64,000 nt of DNA from an uncultured Pelagibacteraceae bacterium (GTDB taxonomy: Bacteria > Pseudomonadota > Alphaproteobacteria > Pelagibacterales > Pelagibacteraceae), in NCBI GenBank assembly GCA_902571135.1, contig CACGAU010000004.1, positions 1-64,000 of the forward strand. The letters are read 5' to 3'. Below are positions 28,497-38,955 of this stretch, piece after piece (the first letter of the stretch is position 1; each line of letters opens with the position of its first letter). A program made the position numbers and the translations under genes. The notes below the pieces were generated by a model, which did no database searches, was not told where the DNA came from, and worked only from the letters and a program-made list of their open reading frames with translations.

Positions 28497-29420
28497 TTAT
28501 TTAAAATCGTTAGCGTTTTCTTTTGTTACTAATTGTGTTCCTGTGTCAATGTTTGGATCAATACTTCCACCATTAGCTAATTCTAGAGCATATTTAACGC
28601 CATATGCACCCATGTTGTAAGAAAACTGTGCAATTGTTGCTGTCATTTCTCCTTTTAAGATACTCGTAGCTGCATCTGGAGTAGCATCAAAACCTACAAC
28701 AATAACATTATTCATATCTGCATCTTTCAGAGCTTGCATAGCGCCTAAGCCCATATTATCGTTTGATGCAAATATTGCTTTGATGTTTGGATTTTTTAAG
28801 ATAATTGACTCCGTTACAGATCTTCCTTTTGCAGTATCCCACTCCGCAGTTTGAGTTGCTACAATATTTAGACCACAATTTTTGAAACCTTTAATTGCAC
28901 CATCTCTTCTAAGCAAAGCTGTAGATTGAGATTCAATACCAGTTAAAATTGCTACATCTGAACCTTTTGGAGTTTTATCACAAATAAATTTAGCAGCTAA
29001 CTCTGCACCATTCATATTGTTGGTTCCAATAAAAGTTACTCCTTCATTAATTCCTTTTGTATCCACGAATACAACTGGAACACCACTTTTAATCGCATCA
29101 TCTACGATTGGAGCAAAAGCATTTGGATCTCCTGGCGCTAAAGCTATTGCATCAACACCTTTTGCTAATTGGTCCTCGACTTGGTTAATCTGAGCTTGTA
29201 CATCGCCTTCTTGCGGTGGTGCAACCAAAACTAAATCAACACCTAATTTTGCTGCTTCTTCTTTAGCTCCTTTTTCTACAGATGCCCAAAAAGGATTACC
29301 TGATCCAGGTCCTTTAATGCTGAATAATATTTTTTTTCCAGCAAATGCCCCTGTTGAAAAACTTGCTAATAGAAAAACAGAAGTAATAATTACACTAATT
29401 ATTTTTGTTAAGTTTTTCAT
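28497..29420 (-). CDS. rbsB: Ribose-type periplasmic sugar-binding protein
   Basis: Signal peptide; NPFWASVEKGAKEEAAKLGVDL, LAPGDPNAFAPIVDDAIKSGVPVVFVDT, ASNDNMGLGAMQAL. Confidence 0.88.
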   Translation of the reverse strand: MKNLTKIISVIITSVFLLASFSTGAFAGKKILFSIKGPGSGNPFWASVEKGAKEEAAKLGVDLVLVAPPQEGDVQAQINQVEDQLAKGVDAIALAPGDPNAFAPIVDDAIKSGVPVVFVDTKGINEGVTFIGTNNMNGAELAAKFICDKTPKGSDVAILTGIESQSTALLRRDGAIKGFKNCGLNIVATQTAEWDTAKGRSVTESIILKNPNIKAIFASNDNMGLGAMQALKDADMNNVIVVGFDATPDAATSILKGEMTATIAQFSYNMGAYGVKYALELANGGSIDPNIDTGTQLVTKENANDFK

Positions 29421-29478
29421 ATATTTCCCCTTAGTTGTTTTTTAAAATTAAATTTAATCGAAATTTTAAAAAAAATTC

Positions 29479-29498
29479 AACTGTTAATAAGAACAGTT
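29479..29498 (-). terminator. Terminator-like hairpin between rbsC-like and rbsB-like genes
   Basis: AACTGTT-CTTATT-AACAGTT followed by GAATTTTTTTT on the minus strand. Confidence 0.5.
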
Positions 29499-29531
29499 CT
29501 AAATAAGGTAAAAACAACTAATACGTGTAAA

Positions 29532-30572
29532 TTATTTTCTTGTTCCAATATCTCTTCTTAGTACATCAATATAAACAGCTAAAACTATAATTGAACCAAT
29601 TAACACTTGTTGCCAAAATGAACTTACATCCATTAAGTTTAATCCATTACGAAGAATACCCATAATCATAACTCCGGCAAAAACTCCAAGCACAGTTCCT
29701 CTTCCACCAAAAAAACTTGCTCCACCAATAATACAAGCAGCAATCGCATCGAGTTCTGACTGAAGACCAGCATTTGGATATCCTGAGTCTGTTCTTCCAG
29801 CTAAAATCAAAGCACCAATACCAGATAAAAAACCACACAAAGAATAAACAATAATCAAAATTTTATTTACATTTATTCCTGAAGCTCTTGCTGCATTTGG
29901 ATTGCCTCCAATTGCATAGATCCACTTACCGGTTTTACTCTTATTTAAAAAAATCCAAAAAATTATATAAACAATTGCAATTAATACTAAACTTACAGGT
30001 AAATATTGAGATTTTTCCAATCCTAACCATTGAAGATCAATTCTTCCATGTCCAAGATATCTAACTTCGTCTGTAAAACCACTGATAGGAGTACCGCCTG
30101 AAATTAAATTTCCTGCGCCTCTAAATATATAAAGTGTACCCAAAGTCATTATAAATGGATGAGGCATCCGCAATAAAGTAATACCTAAACCATTAAATAA
30201 CCCACATAAAAAACCTGCAATCAATGGTGTAAGCACTACAATGAACCAGGGGGCTCCTGCTTTTGCAACGACAGCTAAAATCATAAGAGATAACATCATT
30301 ATAGAGCCAACAGAAAGATCAATTCCTGCTGTTACAATTACCATAAATACTCCTAGAGCTAGCATTGATTGCCAGGATATTTGTTTAAAAACATTGGTTA
30401 CATTTCTCCATGAAAGAAACACATCTGGTTGCAAAATATGCATTACCAGAATCATTAGAACTAACAAAAGAAGTATTCCATACTTTTCAAAGTATGGAAT
30501 TAATTTTAAATGCAAACTTTCTATTTTTTTATCTTTATCTTCCATATTATTTTTTACCCATGATCCATCCAA
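29532..30572 (-). CDS. rbsC: Ribose/inositol-type ABC transporter permease
   Basis: GIDLSVGSIMMLSLM, GGNPNAARASGINV, AACIIGGASFFGGRGTVLGVFAG. Confidence 0.9.
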   Translation of the reverse strand: MDGSWVKNNMEDKDKKIESLHLKLIPYFEKYGILLLLVLMILVMHILQPDVFLSWRNVTNVFKQISWQSMLALGVFMVIVTAGIDLSVGSIMMLSLMILAVVAKAGAPWFIVVLTPLIAGFLCGLFNGLGITLLRMPHPFIMTLGTLYIFRGAGNLISGGTPISGFTDEVRYLGHGRIDLQWLGLEKSQYLPVSLVLIAIVYIIFWIFLNKSKTGKWIYAIGGNPNAARASGINVNKILIIVYSLCGFLSGIGALILAGRTDSGYPNAGLQSELDAIAACIIGGASFFGGRGTVLGVFAGVMIMGILRNGLNLMDVSSFWQQVLIGSIIVLAVYIDVLRRDIGTRK

Positions 30573-31296
30573 TTACTTCATCTCTTGAAGTATTTGAAAG
30601 GGTAGATTCTGCAAAATTAGTTCCTTGGAATAAAGCCATTACACGATCACAAACTGTAAAAATATCGTCCATTCTATGACTTATTACAATCACTCCAACA
30701 CCTGTTTTTTTTAAACTATTAATAAGATCTAAAACTTTACCAACTTCTTTGATTGCTAATGCTGCAGTCGGTTCATCCATAATTACTACTTTAGCATTAA
30801 AGGCTGTTGATCTTGCGATTGCTACAGCTTGTCTTTGACCACCTGAAAGTTCTTCTACTTTTTGATCGGCGCTTTTAACATTTATTTTTAACTTATCTAA
30901 ATGAGCATTAGTTAACTCTTTAATTTTATTAAAATCTAAAAGTTTTAAAAAACCTAAATTTTTAGTTGGCTCTCTTCCTAAAAAAATATTTTCACCAATA
31001 GGTAAATTACCTGCTAAAGCAAGATCTTGATAAACCATTTCTAAACCTAAATTTTGAGAGTCTCTTGGACTTTCTAATGTTTCTTCTTTGCCTTGAAAAA
31101 ATAGGGAACCTGCGCTTGGTTTGTAAAGTCCCGACAAAACTTTCATTAAAGTTGATTTTCCTGCTCCGTTATCTCCAACTACACCCAAACATTCTCCAGC
31201 ATGAACCTTTAAGTTAACATTTTCTAATGCAGTAATAGTTCCAAAATATTTTGTTATTCCTTTAGCTTCTAAGAGTGGATTGCTAGTTGACGACAT
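30547..31296 (-). CDS. Sugar ABC transporter ATP-binding protein, single NBD (FrcA-like)
   Basis: [42 protein letters not shown]; only 249 aa. Confidence 0.9.
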   Translation of the reverse strand: MSSTSNPLLEAKGITKYFGTITALENVNLKVHAGECLGVVGDNGAGKSTLMKVLSGLYKPSAGSLFFQGKEETLESPRDSQNLGLEMVYQDLALAGNLPIGENIFLGREPTKNLGFLKLLDFNKIKELTNAHLDKLKINVKSADQKVEELSGGQRQAVAIARSTAFNAKVVIMDEPTAALAIKEVGKVLDLINSLKKTGVGVIVISHRMDDIFTVCDRVMALFQGTNFAESTLSNTSRDEVIGWIMGKK

Positions 31297-31318
31297 AATT
31301 TATAAAATTATTAAAATA

Positions 31319-32341
31319 TCAATTAATTGCAACTGGTTTTGAGGCCAATAACCCTACTGTTTTCAATTGAGCTTGTTTGCAAAATTTTGGTTTTAAATTT
31401 TTTGAAATTAGATGCATGTCCTTTAAAACTATATCCCCCATACTATAAAAGGCCTCTGTTAAAGCACCTGCTCTGTGCGCAGAAAACAAAATGTTTTTAA
31501 CTTTCCTAATTGGGTCATTTTTTCTCACTGGTTCTTCAGGAAATACATCAGTAGCTACATATATATCTCCCTTTTTAACTCTGGTAATCAAGTCTTTAAA
31601 ATTTACAACTGCTGCTCGACTCATCAATATGAATAATGAGTTTGTTTTCATTTTATTGATTAAACTTTTATTTACTAAATTTTTGTTTTTGGTTGTTACT
31701 GCTGCTAATACATAAATAATTTCGCATGTTTTAAACATTTTATTTAAGCTAACTGGATTAAATCCAAAGCTTTTGATTTTATTATTTGATAACCAAGGGT
31801 CAAAAACATTTATATCTTTAGTAAATGGTAGCAACATTGGGTATAAAGATTTAGCTAAATCACCAAATCCTAATAATCCAATTTTTTTTCCAGATAAAAG
31901 TGAAGCTTTTAAGTTACTTTCTAATCCATATTTTTCTTTACCTTTTACAAAATCAAAATGAGCATTGTGAATATTCCTTAATAGAGAAAGTGTCATTCCT
32001 AATGCAATTTCAGCGACAGGCTTTGAAAATACTGGAGAAGTTGCGATAACATGTATTCCCTTTTTAGCACAATAAACATAATCAACGTTATTCATAAAAT
32101 TACTTTCAACATTAATTATTGCTTTTAATTTTTTTGCTTTTGACAAAATTTTTTTATCTAAATCTGGTTGACCCATAATAAAAGTAACATTATCAATATA
32201 TTTTTCATAAAATTTTCTTTTGTTTTTGTGAGGTGCAATTAAAACCTTATATTTTGATTTTAATTCTTTTAATTTTTTTTTAGTAAAAATAAGATCTAAT
32301 GTTCTTGGGAAAGGATCAGATATAACAATTGGTTTTTTCAT
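31319..32341 (-). CDS. D-isomer specific 2-hydroxyacid dehydrogenase
   Basis: KIGLLGFGDLAKSL Rossmann motif, ATDVFPEEPVRKNDPIRK, SAHRAG. Confidence 0.85.
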   Translation of the reverse strand: MKKPIVISDPFPRTLDLIFTKKKLKELKSKYKVLIAPHKNKRKFYEKYIDNVTFIMGQPDLDKKILSKAKKLKAIINVESNFMNNVDYVYCAKKGIHVIATSPVFSKPVAEIALGMTLSLLRNIHNAHFDFVKGKEKYGLESNLKASLLSGKKIGLLGFGDLAKSLYPMLLPFTKDINVFDPWLSNNKIKSFGFNPVSLNKMFKTCEIIYVLAAVTTKNKNLVNKSLINKMKTNSLFILMSRAAVVNFKDLITRVKKGDIYVATDVFPEEPVRKNDPIRKVKNILFSAHRAGALTEAFYSMGDIVLKDMHLISKNLKPKFCKQAQLKTVGLLASKPVAIN

Positions 32342-32360
32342 TAATTATATAACAAACTTA

Positions 32361-33518
32361 TTAATTCATAATTTTTTTAATTTCTTCTAACGTAAATGGT
32401 TTTGGTTTCTTGCATGTTGTTTTTATTTCTTGTGGGATACCAGTTTGTGAAGCTCTCATAGTAGAATCAATTATATCTAAAACATGAAGGGATAGCTCTC
32501 CATTACATCTGTGCTCTAAATTATTTTCAATTGCATAAGCCATTTCTGATAAACCAGCACCTCTATAATTTGCGTTAGTAGGTGACTCATTTGCCCTAGA
32601 GCTTTGACTCTTTATATTAATCTTTCCTAGAGGCATCATATCAGTTTTATGTTCTCCCCAATTACCACCAGCTGTCACTGAAACAAAAGCTGATCCACCA
32701 AACATATTTGGATCTGGAACAATTATTGACCCTTTGTTTCCATAAAGTTCAATATGATTTCTTTGATGAGCTACAACATCAAAAGATAAAGTTATTTGAA
32801 TTATGCAATCATTTTCAAATTGTATAGTTGCTAAGTAAGTTGTTGGTGTTTCAACTTTAAATTTTTGACCTTTTTTTGGACCAATTCCAATTTCTCTTTC
32901 TTCAAAAACTTTTGTACACCTTCCTTGAACCTGTTTTGCTGGACCAATTAAATTTACTAGTGCTGTCAAATAGTATGGACCCATATCAATAACTGGTCCA
33001 CCCTCATTTTCTGCAAACCAAGACTCTGGATTTGGATGATAAGATTGTACACCTGGAAAAGCAAATATAGCATTACCTAATTTAATATCCCCAATTACAC
33101 CATTATCAATTAGCTCTCTAGTTTTTTGAATACCACCACCTAAAAAAGTATCTGGCGCGTTTCCTATGTAAAGATTTTTTTTATTAGCAAGTTCAACTAA
33201 TTTTTTTCCATCTTCAAAATTAACTGCTAATGGCTTTTCAGCATAAGAATGTTTTCCATTTTCAAGAGCCAATTTAGAAACTTGATAATGTGCACCTGGT
33301 ATTGTTAAATTTAAGATTATTTCAATTTCTTTATCTTTTAAAAGCTCATCAACCGTTACAGCCTCAATATTGTAGTGAATTGCACATTTTTTAGCAGCAT
33401 CCATGTTTATATCTGCACATTTGACTATTCTTATATTATTAAAGTACTCCTGGGCTCTAAAATAGGTTTCAGAAATATGACCACAGCCAATTAGACCGAC
33501 TTTAAAAATTTTACTCAT
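32361..33518 (-). CDS. Gfo/Idh/MocA family oxidoreductase
   Basis: KVGLIGCGHISETYF, KHSYAEKPLAVNFEDGKKLVELA. Confidence 0.9.
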   Translation of the reverse strand: MSKIFKVGLIGCGHISETYFRAQEYFNNIRIVKCADINMDAAKKCAIHYNIEAVTVDELLKDKEIEIILNLTIPGAHYQVSKLALENGKHSYAEKPLAVNFEDGKKLVELANKKNLYIGNAPDTFLGGGIQKTRELIDNGVIGDIKLGNAIFAFPGVQSYHPNPESWFAENEGGPVIDMGPYYLTALVNLIGPAKQVQGRCTKVFEEREIGIGPKKGQKFKVETPTTYLATIQFENDCIIQITLSFDVVAHQRNHIELYGNKGSIIVPDPNMFGGSAFVSVTAGGNWGEHKTDMMPLGKINIKSQSSRANESPTNANYRGAGLSEMAYAIENNLEHRCNGELSLHVLDIIDSTMRASQTGIPQEIKTTCKKPKPFTLEEIKKIMN

Positions 33519-33524
33519 AAAGGT

Positions 33525-35369
33525 TTATACACCTTGTCTTTGTTTGCCTTTTCCTTCTTTATAAAGTTTTAAAGCCTCTTCATTTTCTTTAGTTTTAGGA
33601 ATTTCAAGTGTTGGGCTATCCCAAAAAGCAGAACCCTCAACCCACTTATAAGCATGAGTTTTTATTGAAATAACGTATGTTACATCAGATGCTTTTGCTC
33701 TCTTAAATGCAGCTTCAAGATCTGAAATTGAATTAACATGTTCAGATTTAGCTCCCATACTTTCTGCATGTTTTGCAAAATCAACATCAACTAATCCTGG
33801 GGTATTAGAGCTCTTTAATAAGTTATTATATTCTTTACCACCTTTAAATAGTTGAAGTCGATTGATAACTGCAAACCCACCATTATCACAAACTATAATT
33901 ATCAATTTGTTTTTTGTAATAACTGATGAATAAATATCTGTATTATTTAGAAGATAAGAACCATCTCCTACAAAAGAAATTACTTCTTTATCAGGATTAG
34001 CCATTTTTATTCCAAGTGCTCCTGAAATTTCATAACTCATACAACTAAAACCCCACTCTGTTTCATGAGTATTTAATTCTCTAGGTCTCCAAACTTGAAC
34101 AACTTCACCAACCAAACCTCCTGCTGCAGTAACAGCTATATCTGTTGGGTCAGAGTTTCTATAAATTGCACCAATTACCTGAACATAACTTGGAACTTCT
34201 TGATTTGTTGGCGCACTCTCTTTATCTATATGTTCATTCCAAGATTTGAGTTCAGTTTGAGATTTTTTATTCCATTCTTCTCCAGCTTTCCAACTGCCTA
34301 ATGCTAGTGAAAGCTCTGTTAATGAAACTTTAGCATCTCCAATGACAGCTTGTGCTAAATGTTTGTTAGCATCAAATCTTGATACATTTATTGAAACTAG
34401 TTTAAAATCTTTGTTTTCAAAATTTGCCCATGATCCAGTTGTAAAATCTGCAAGTTTAGTTCCAACTGCAATTGCTAAATCTGTTTCTTTTGCTAATGTA
34501 TTTGTATTTTTTCCACCTAAACCGCCAATCTGGCCTGCAAAATGAGAATGATCTCTTTTCATTGTAGAATATCCCATTACAGTTTGAGTGACTGGTATAT
34601 TATGTTTAATCGCAAATTGACTTAACTCATCCATTGCATCTGAGTAAAAAACTCCACCACCAGAAATTATAATTGGATTTTTTGATAATTTAATTTTTTC
34701 TGCTGCTTCTTTGATTTGAAATTCATCTGGTCTTGGTCTTCTGATCGCGTGGACTCTTTCCTTAAAAAATTCCTCAGGATAATCAAAAGTTTGACCTTGT
34801 ATATCTTGACTTAAAGCGATACATGCAGGACCACAATCTGCAGGATCTAACATTGTTTGAATAGCTGCCGGGAATGATTGAATAATCTGCTCTGGTCTTG
34901 TTATTCTATCAAAATATCTTGTAACTGGTTTAAATGCATCATTAGCTGTAATTCCAGGGTTATTAAAATGCTCAACTTGTTGCAATACTGGGTCCGGCAT
35001 TCTATTTGCATAAGTGTCTCCAGGTAAAAATAAAATTGGTAATCTGTTACTCATAGCAACTGCAGCAGCTGTAACCATATTTGTTGCCCCAGGTCCAACA
35101 GAGGATGTTGCTACAAAAATTTGTTGTCTTCTTTTTGCTCTAGCATAGCCAATTCCCGTAAGGGCCATATTTTGTTCGTGATGCCCCCTATATGTTGGAA
35201 GTTCTTTTTGATTTTCCTCTAGTGCTTGACCTAGACACGCTACATTTCCATGTCCAAAAATTCCAAAGACACCTGGAAATAAAGGTTCTTTTTTACCGTT
35301 AATTAATATTTTCTGAGCAATTAAATATTTAACTATCGCATGAGCACATGTGAGGGTAATTTTTTTCAT
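33525..35369 (-). CDS. iolD: 3D-(3,5/4)-trihydroxycyclohexane-1,2-dione hydrolase (TPP-dependent)
   Basis: PGVFGIFGHGNVACLGQAL, YRGHHEQNMALTGIGYARA, TPP-binding FVGDGSYLLNNTDIYSSV region. Confidence 0.93.
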   Translation of the reverse strand: MKKITLTCAHAIVKYLIAQKILINGKKEPLFPGVFGIFGHGNVACLGQALEENQKELPTYRGHHEQNMALTGIGYARAKRRQQIFVATSSVGPGATNMVTAAAVAMSNRLPILFLPGDTYANRMPDPVLQQVEHFNNPGITANDAFKPVTRYFDRITRPEQIIQSFPAAIQTMLDPADCGPACIALSQDIQGQTFDYPEEFFKERVHAIRRPRPDEFQIKEAAEKIKLSKNPIIISGGGVFYSDAMDELSQFAIKHNIPVTQTVMGYSTMKRDHSHFAGQIGGLGGKNTNTLAKETDLAIAVGTKLADFTTGSWANFENKDFKLVSINVSRFDANKHLAQAVIGDAKVSLTELSLALGSWKAGEEWNKKSQTELKSWNEHIDKESAPTNQEVPSYVQVIGAIYRNSDPTDIAVTAAGGLVGEVVQVWRPRELNTHETEWGFSCMSYEISGALGIKMANPDKEVISFVGDGSYLLNNTDIYSSVITKNKLIIIVCDNGGFAVINRLQLFKGGKEYNNLLKSSNTPGLVDVDFAKHAESMGAKSEHVNSISDLEAAFKRAKASDVTYVISIKTHAYKWVEGSAFWDSPTLEIPKTKENEEALKLYKEGKGKQRQGV

Positions 35370-35387
35370 AAATATGTTTATCTTTTA

Positions 35388-35410
35388 ATATGTATAGTGT
35401 TTATATATAA
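35388..35410. promoter_or_regulatory. Candidate operator, 9-5-9 palindrome variant
   Basis: ATATGTATA-GTGTT-TATATATAA between divergent iolD and aldehyde dehydrogenase genes. Confidence 0.4.
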
Positions 35411-35461
35411 TTCTATTTATAAATTAAAAAACCTAATTAAGTAAACTTAAAAATAAATTCT

Positions 35462-36904
35462 ATGTACGAAAAATTTGGACAATTCATTGACGGTAAATGG
35501 CAACAAGCTGAAAAAAAAGAAACTTACGACGTAATCAACCCTGCAACAGAAGAAGTAATTGGAAAAGCATCAAAAGCTTCATCTATTGAAGTACAAAAAG
35601 CATTAAAGTCTGCAGAAAAAGGTTTGGAAGTTTGGAAAAACACTGCACCATGGCAAAGAGCTTACGTGCTTAGAAAAATTGCAGACATGATGAGAGAAAA
35701 AAAAGATGTTATAGCAAAATGGTTAACTCTTGAAGTTGGAAAGCCTCTTGCAGAAGCAGTTGGTGAAGTTGGTGGTGGAGCTGATATTTTTGAGTGGAAT
35801 GCTGAAGAAACAAAAAGAATTTATGGTCAAACACAACAAAGTAGATTTCCAGATACTAGAGTCCATGTTTATTATCAACCCGTGGGAGTTGTTGCAGCTT
35901 TAGTTCCTTGGAATTTCCCAATAGTTTTAGCATCTAGAAAAATTTCTACCGCCCTAGCTGCAGGATGTTCTGTAATTTGTAAGCCTGACGTAATTACCCC
36001 TGGTGCTGTAATGGAATTAGTAAACATTTGCAAAGAAGCTGGAGTACCTGATGGTGTTGTTAGTCTTTTGTCAGGTGATCCCGCTGAAATATCAAATGAA
36101 TTAATGGAATCGGATATAATTAAAAAAGTTTCAGTTACTGGATCGACTAGAGTTGGTAAAATTATTTTAAAAAAAGCAGCTGATAAAGTTCAAAGAGTTA
36201 CTATGGAGCTAAGCGGACACTCACCTTTTATTGTATGTGAAGATGTAGACATGAACAAAGTAGCTGATATAGCAATAACTGGTAAATTTAGAAATAACGG
36301 TCAGGTCTGTATTTCACCTAATAGATTTTATATCCAAGAAAATAGAAAAGAGGATTTTGTTAATGCCTTTATTGAAAGGGCAAAAAAATTAAAAATTGGA
36401 AACGGTATGGACGAAGGTGTAGATCTTGGACCTTTAACTACCGCTAAAAGATTGGAAGAAATAGAAAAACTAGTTGAAACTACTAAAAAAGAAGGAGCAA
36501 AAGTATTAATGGGTGGACAAAGACCTTCTGGTTTCAACAAAGGATACTATTATGAACCAACAGTCTTTGATGATGTTAAAGACAATTTTACAATCATGAA
36601 AGAAGAGCCTTTTGGTCCACTAGTACCAATTTTAACTTTTAAAACTTTTGATGAAGTAATTGAAAGAGCAAATGATAATGACTTAGGATTATGTAGTTAT
36701 TTATACACTAACTCTATGGATAAAGCTCACATAGGATCTGAAAAATTAGAGTCTGGTTGTGTTGCAGTTAACACTGGAGTTGTTGCTATTGCTGAAGCAC
36801 CTTTTGGAGGAATAAAACAAACTGGTTATGGACGTGAAGGTGGTTCAGGTGCGATAAAAGATTATCTAAATGTGAAATACACTCACATGGGTTTAAAAAT
36901 CTAG
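35462..36904 (+). CDS. NAD(P)-dependent aldehyde dehydrogenase (succinate-semialdehyde dehydrogenase-like)
   Basis: VPWNFPIVLASRKISTALAAGCSVICKP, VTMELSGHSPFIV, FRNNGQVCISPNRFY. Confidence 0.92.
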   Translation: MYEKFGQFIDGKWQQAEKKETYDVINPATEEVIGKASKASSIEVQKALKSAEKGLEVWKNTAPWQRAYVLRKIADMMREKKDVIAKWLTLEVGKPLAEAVGEVGGGADIFEWNAEETKRIYGQTQQSRFPDTRVHVYYQPVGVVAALVPWNFPIVLASRKISTALAAGCSVICKPDVITPGAVMELVNICKEAGVPDGVVSLLSGDPAEISNELMESDIIKKVSVTGSTRVGKIILKKAADKVQRVTMELSGHSPFIVCEDVDMNKVADIAITGKFRNNGQVCISPNRFYIQENRKEDFVNAFIERAKKLKIGNGMDEGVDLGPLTTAKRLEEIEKLVETTKKEGAKVLMGGQRPSGFNKGYYYEPTVFDDVKDNFTIMKEEPFGPLVPILTFKTFDEVIERANDNDLGLCSYLYTNSMDKAHIGSEKLESGCVAVNTGVVAIAEAPFGGIKQTGYGREGGSGAIKDYLNVKYTHMGLKI

Positions 36905-36907
36905 AAA

Positions 36908-37702
36908 ATGAGAAAAAATAAAATCAAACAAATGATGAAGGAAGGTAAACCTGTTATTAACGGCTGGTGTGCTATTCCAAGTACAGCCTCAGTTGAAGCA
37001 ATGGCTCATCAAGGTTGGGACTCTTTAACTATTGATATGCAACATGGATTAGTTGACTACAGTAATGCGCTTCCCATGCTTCAGACAATATCAACAACAG
37101 ATGTAACTCCTTTAGCTAGAGTTAATTGGAACGAACCAGGTCAAATTATGAAAATTTTAGATGCTGGATGTTACGGAATTGTTTGTCCTATGGTAAGTAA
37201 TAAAAAAGAGGCAGAGAATTTTGTTCAAGCTTGCATGTATCCACCTGATGGCTACAGAAGTTTTGGTCCTATTAGAGGTTTAATTTATGGTGGAGCTGAT
37301 TATGCAGATCACGCTAATGAAGAAATACTAAAATTAGCAATGATAGAAACAAAAGAGTCTTTAGAAAATCTTGATGAGATAATGTCTACACCAGGTGTTG
37401 ATGGTATTTATATTGGTCCAGCAGATTTAAGTTTAGCAATAGGTGAAAAACCTGGTTTTGATAGGTCTGAGTCTACAAAAGCTTATTCTGAAATTTTAAG
37501 AATTCTAGAACATGCTAAAAAAAATAATATTTTTGCAGGAATTCATAATGGCACTACAGAATATGCTACTAAGATGATCGAAAAAGGTTTTGATTTTGTA
37601 ACTATAGCATCTGATTTAAGAGCTTTAAGTGCTGGCGCTAAAGCCACAGTAGATAAAATGAAGGGTTCTTTATCAAAAAAAGACGACAACTCTACTTACT
37701 AA
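36908..37702 (+). CDS. HpcH/HpaI family aldolase
   Basis: GWDSLTIDMQHGLVDY, ARVNWNEPGQIMKILDAGCYGIVCPMV, GVDGIYIGPADLSLAIG. Confidence 0.92.
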   Translation: MRKNKIKQMMKEGKPVINGWCAIPSTASVEAMAHQGWDSLTIDMQHGLVDYSNALPMLQTISTTDVTPLARVNWNEPGQIMKILDAGCYGIVCPMVSNKKEAENFVQACMYPPDGYRSFGPIRGLIYGGADYADHANEEILKLAMIETKESLENLDEIMSTPGVDGIYIGPADLSLAIGEKPGFDRSESTKAYSEILRILEHAKKNNIFAGIHNGTTEYATKMIEKGFDFVTIASDLRALSAGAKATVDKMKGSLSKKDDNSTY

Positions 37703-38514
37703 TCAAGTTGGTCTAAAAATTCCTCAAATTGTTTTTTTTCTAAATTTGAAGATTGTTTTTTTCCTGGGAATTTTCCATTCATTGAATCTTTTTTAAAAGC
37801 CTTAAGAGCTTTTACTCTTTCTAGTTTTATTTCATTTCTAAGTCTCAATAAATTTCCATATGCTTTTGAATGTCTTGGAGGATTCTCTGTATCACCACAG
37901 ATATCTTCCATAAATAAATACATTACATCAGCGTTTTTACCTGAGCCTAATGAAACAGTAACTATATCTGTACGCTTTGAAATTTCACCCATTACATTTT
38001 CAGGTATTACTTCACACTCAGCTGAAAAAGCACCTGCATCTTCTAATCTTTTAAACTTTTGAAAAAGCTCGTATGCTTCATCAGCAGTTTTACCAACAGC
38101 TCTTAAGCCACCAATCCAAGTAGATTTTCTTGGAACTAAACCTAAATGCCCCATTACTGGAACATCTTCTTTAGCCAGCATTTCAACTATATCCATACTT
38201 CTTGGTGTCATAACTGCATCCGCACCATTCTCCAATGCTTTAAAAGCTCCACGCATAATATCCTCCGCAGTTACAAACTCATTTAAAACTAAAGCAGCTG
38301 TTAAAAATAAATTTTTTGAACCTTCTCTTACAGGAATTACATTTTTTGCATTTGATATAATCATATCAAATCCTGCCTTTGCAGCTGCCTCGGCTTCTTC
38401 AACACTATTCGCTGTAACTTGTGTAAATTTTCTTTTTCCTTTTGCTGCTTTTAAATCCCCAACAGTCAAAGTTCGTTTTGCTGGTTTAGCGGCCCAAGTA
38501 TAGATATTCTTCAT
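37699..38514 (-). CDS. Divergent PanB-family (ketopantoate hydroxymethyltransferase-like) protein
   Basis: VPVMGHLGLVPRKSTWIGGLRAVGKTADEA resembles PanB, but the VGDSLGM and VKIEGG motifs are not present. Confidence 0.7.
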   Translation of the reverse strand: MKNIYTWAAKPAKRTLTVGDLKAAKGKRKFTQVTANSVEEAEAAAKAGFDMIISNAKNVIPVREGSKNLFLTAALVLNEFVTAEDIMRGAFKALENGADAVMTPRSMDIVEMLAKEDVPVMGHLGLVPRKSTWIGGLRAVGKTADEAYELFQKFKRLEDAGAFSAECEVIPENVMGEISKRTDIVTVSLGSGKNADVMYLFMEDICGDTENPPRHSKAYGNLLRLRNEIKLERVKALKAFKKDSMNGKFPGKKQSSNLEKKQFEEFLDQLD

Positions 38515-38927
38515 CTTACACCTTTATAAAGAATATCTCTCCTATCAATAAATTCCTCAAAAGTTTTAATGGTAATTACTGAAGGTAAAATAAATATAGA
38601 TCTTTTATCTCGCTCGTTTCTTATAATTCTAAAATAACCTTTTTTTATTGCTGTATCGATATAAACATTTGAGGTTAAATATGATTTCTCGATTACTTTA
38701 AGTAATTGATTTTTTGTAATTGATTTATTTTTGTAATAAGCAAGCATCACCATATGCAACATTATCCAATGTTGTGGGGTTAAAGAAAACCAATTCAATA
38801 ACTCATTGGCTAATCTTCCTTCAAAATCTCCAAGTGATATTTCTGCTAATTGAATTCTTTTTTGAGTAAGTTTTGGAATTTTTTTTTGTTCTTCGAAGTG
38901 CTTAGGATACTTGAACTGTCTTTTCAT
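38511..38927 (-). CDS. MarR/winged-helix-like transcriptional regulator
   Basis: WFSLTPQHWIMLHMVMLAYYKNKSITKNQLLKVIEKSYLTSNVYIDTAIKKGYFRIIRNERDKRSIFILP. Confidence 0.65.
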   Translation of the reverse strand: MKRQFKYPKHFEEQKKIPKLTQKRIQLAEISLGDFEGRLANELLNWFSLTPQHWIMLHMVMLAYYKNKSITKNQLLKVIEKSYLTSNVYIDTAIKKGYFRIIRNERDKRSIFILPSVITIKTFEEFIDRRDILYKGVR

Positions 38928-38955
38928 TTAAATATATTTAAACTCATTGAGTTTT

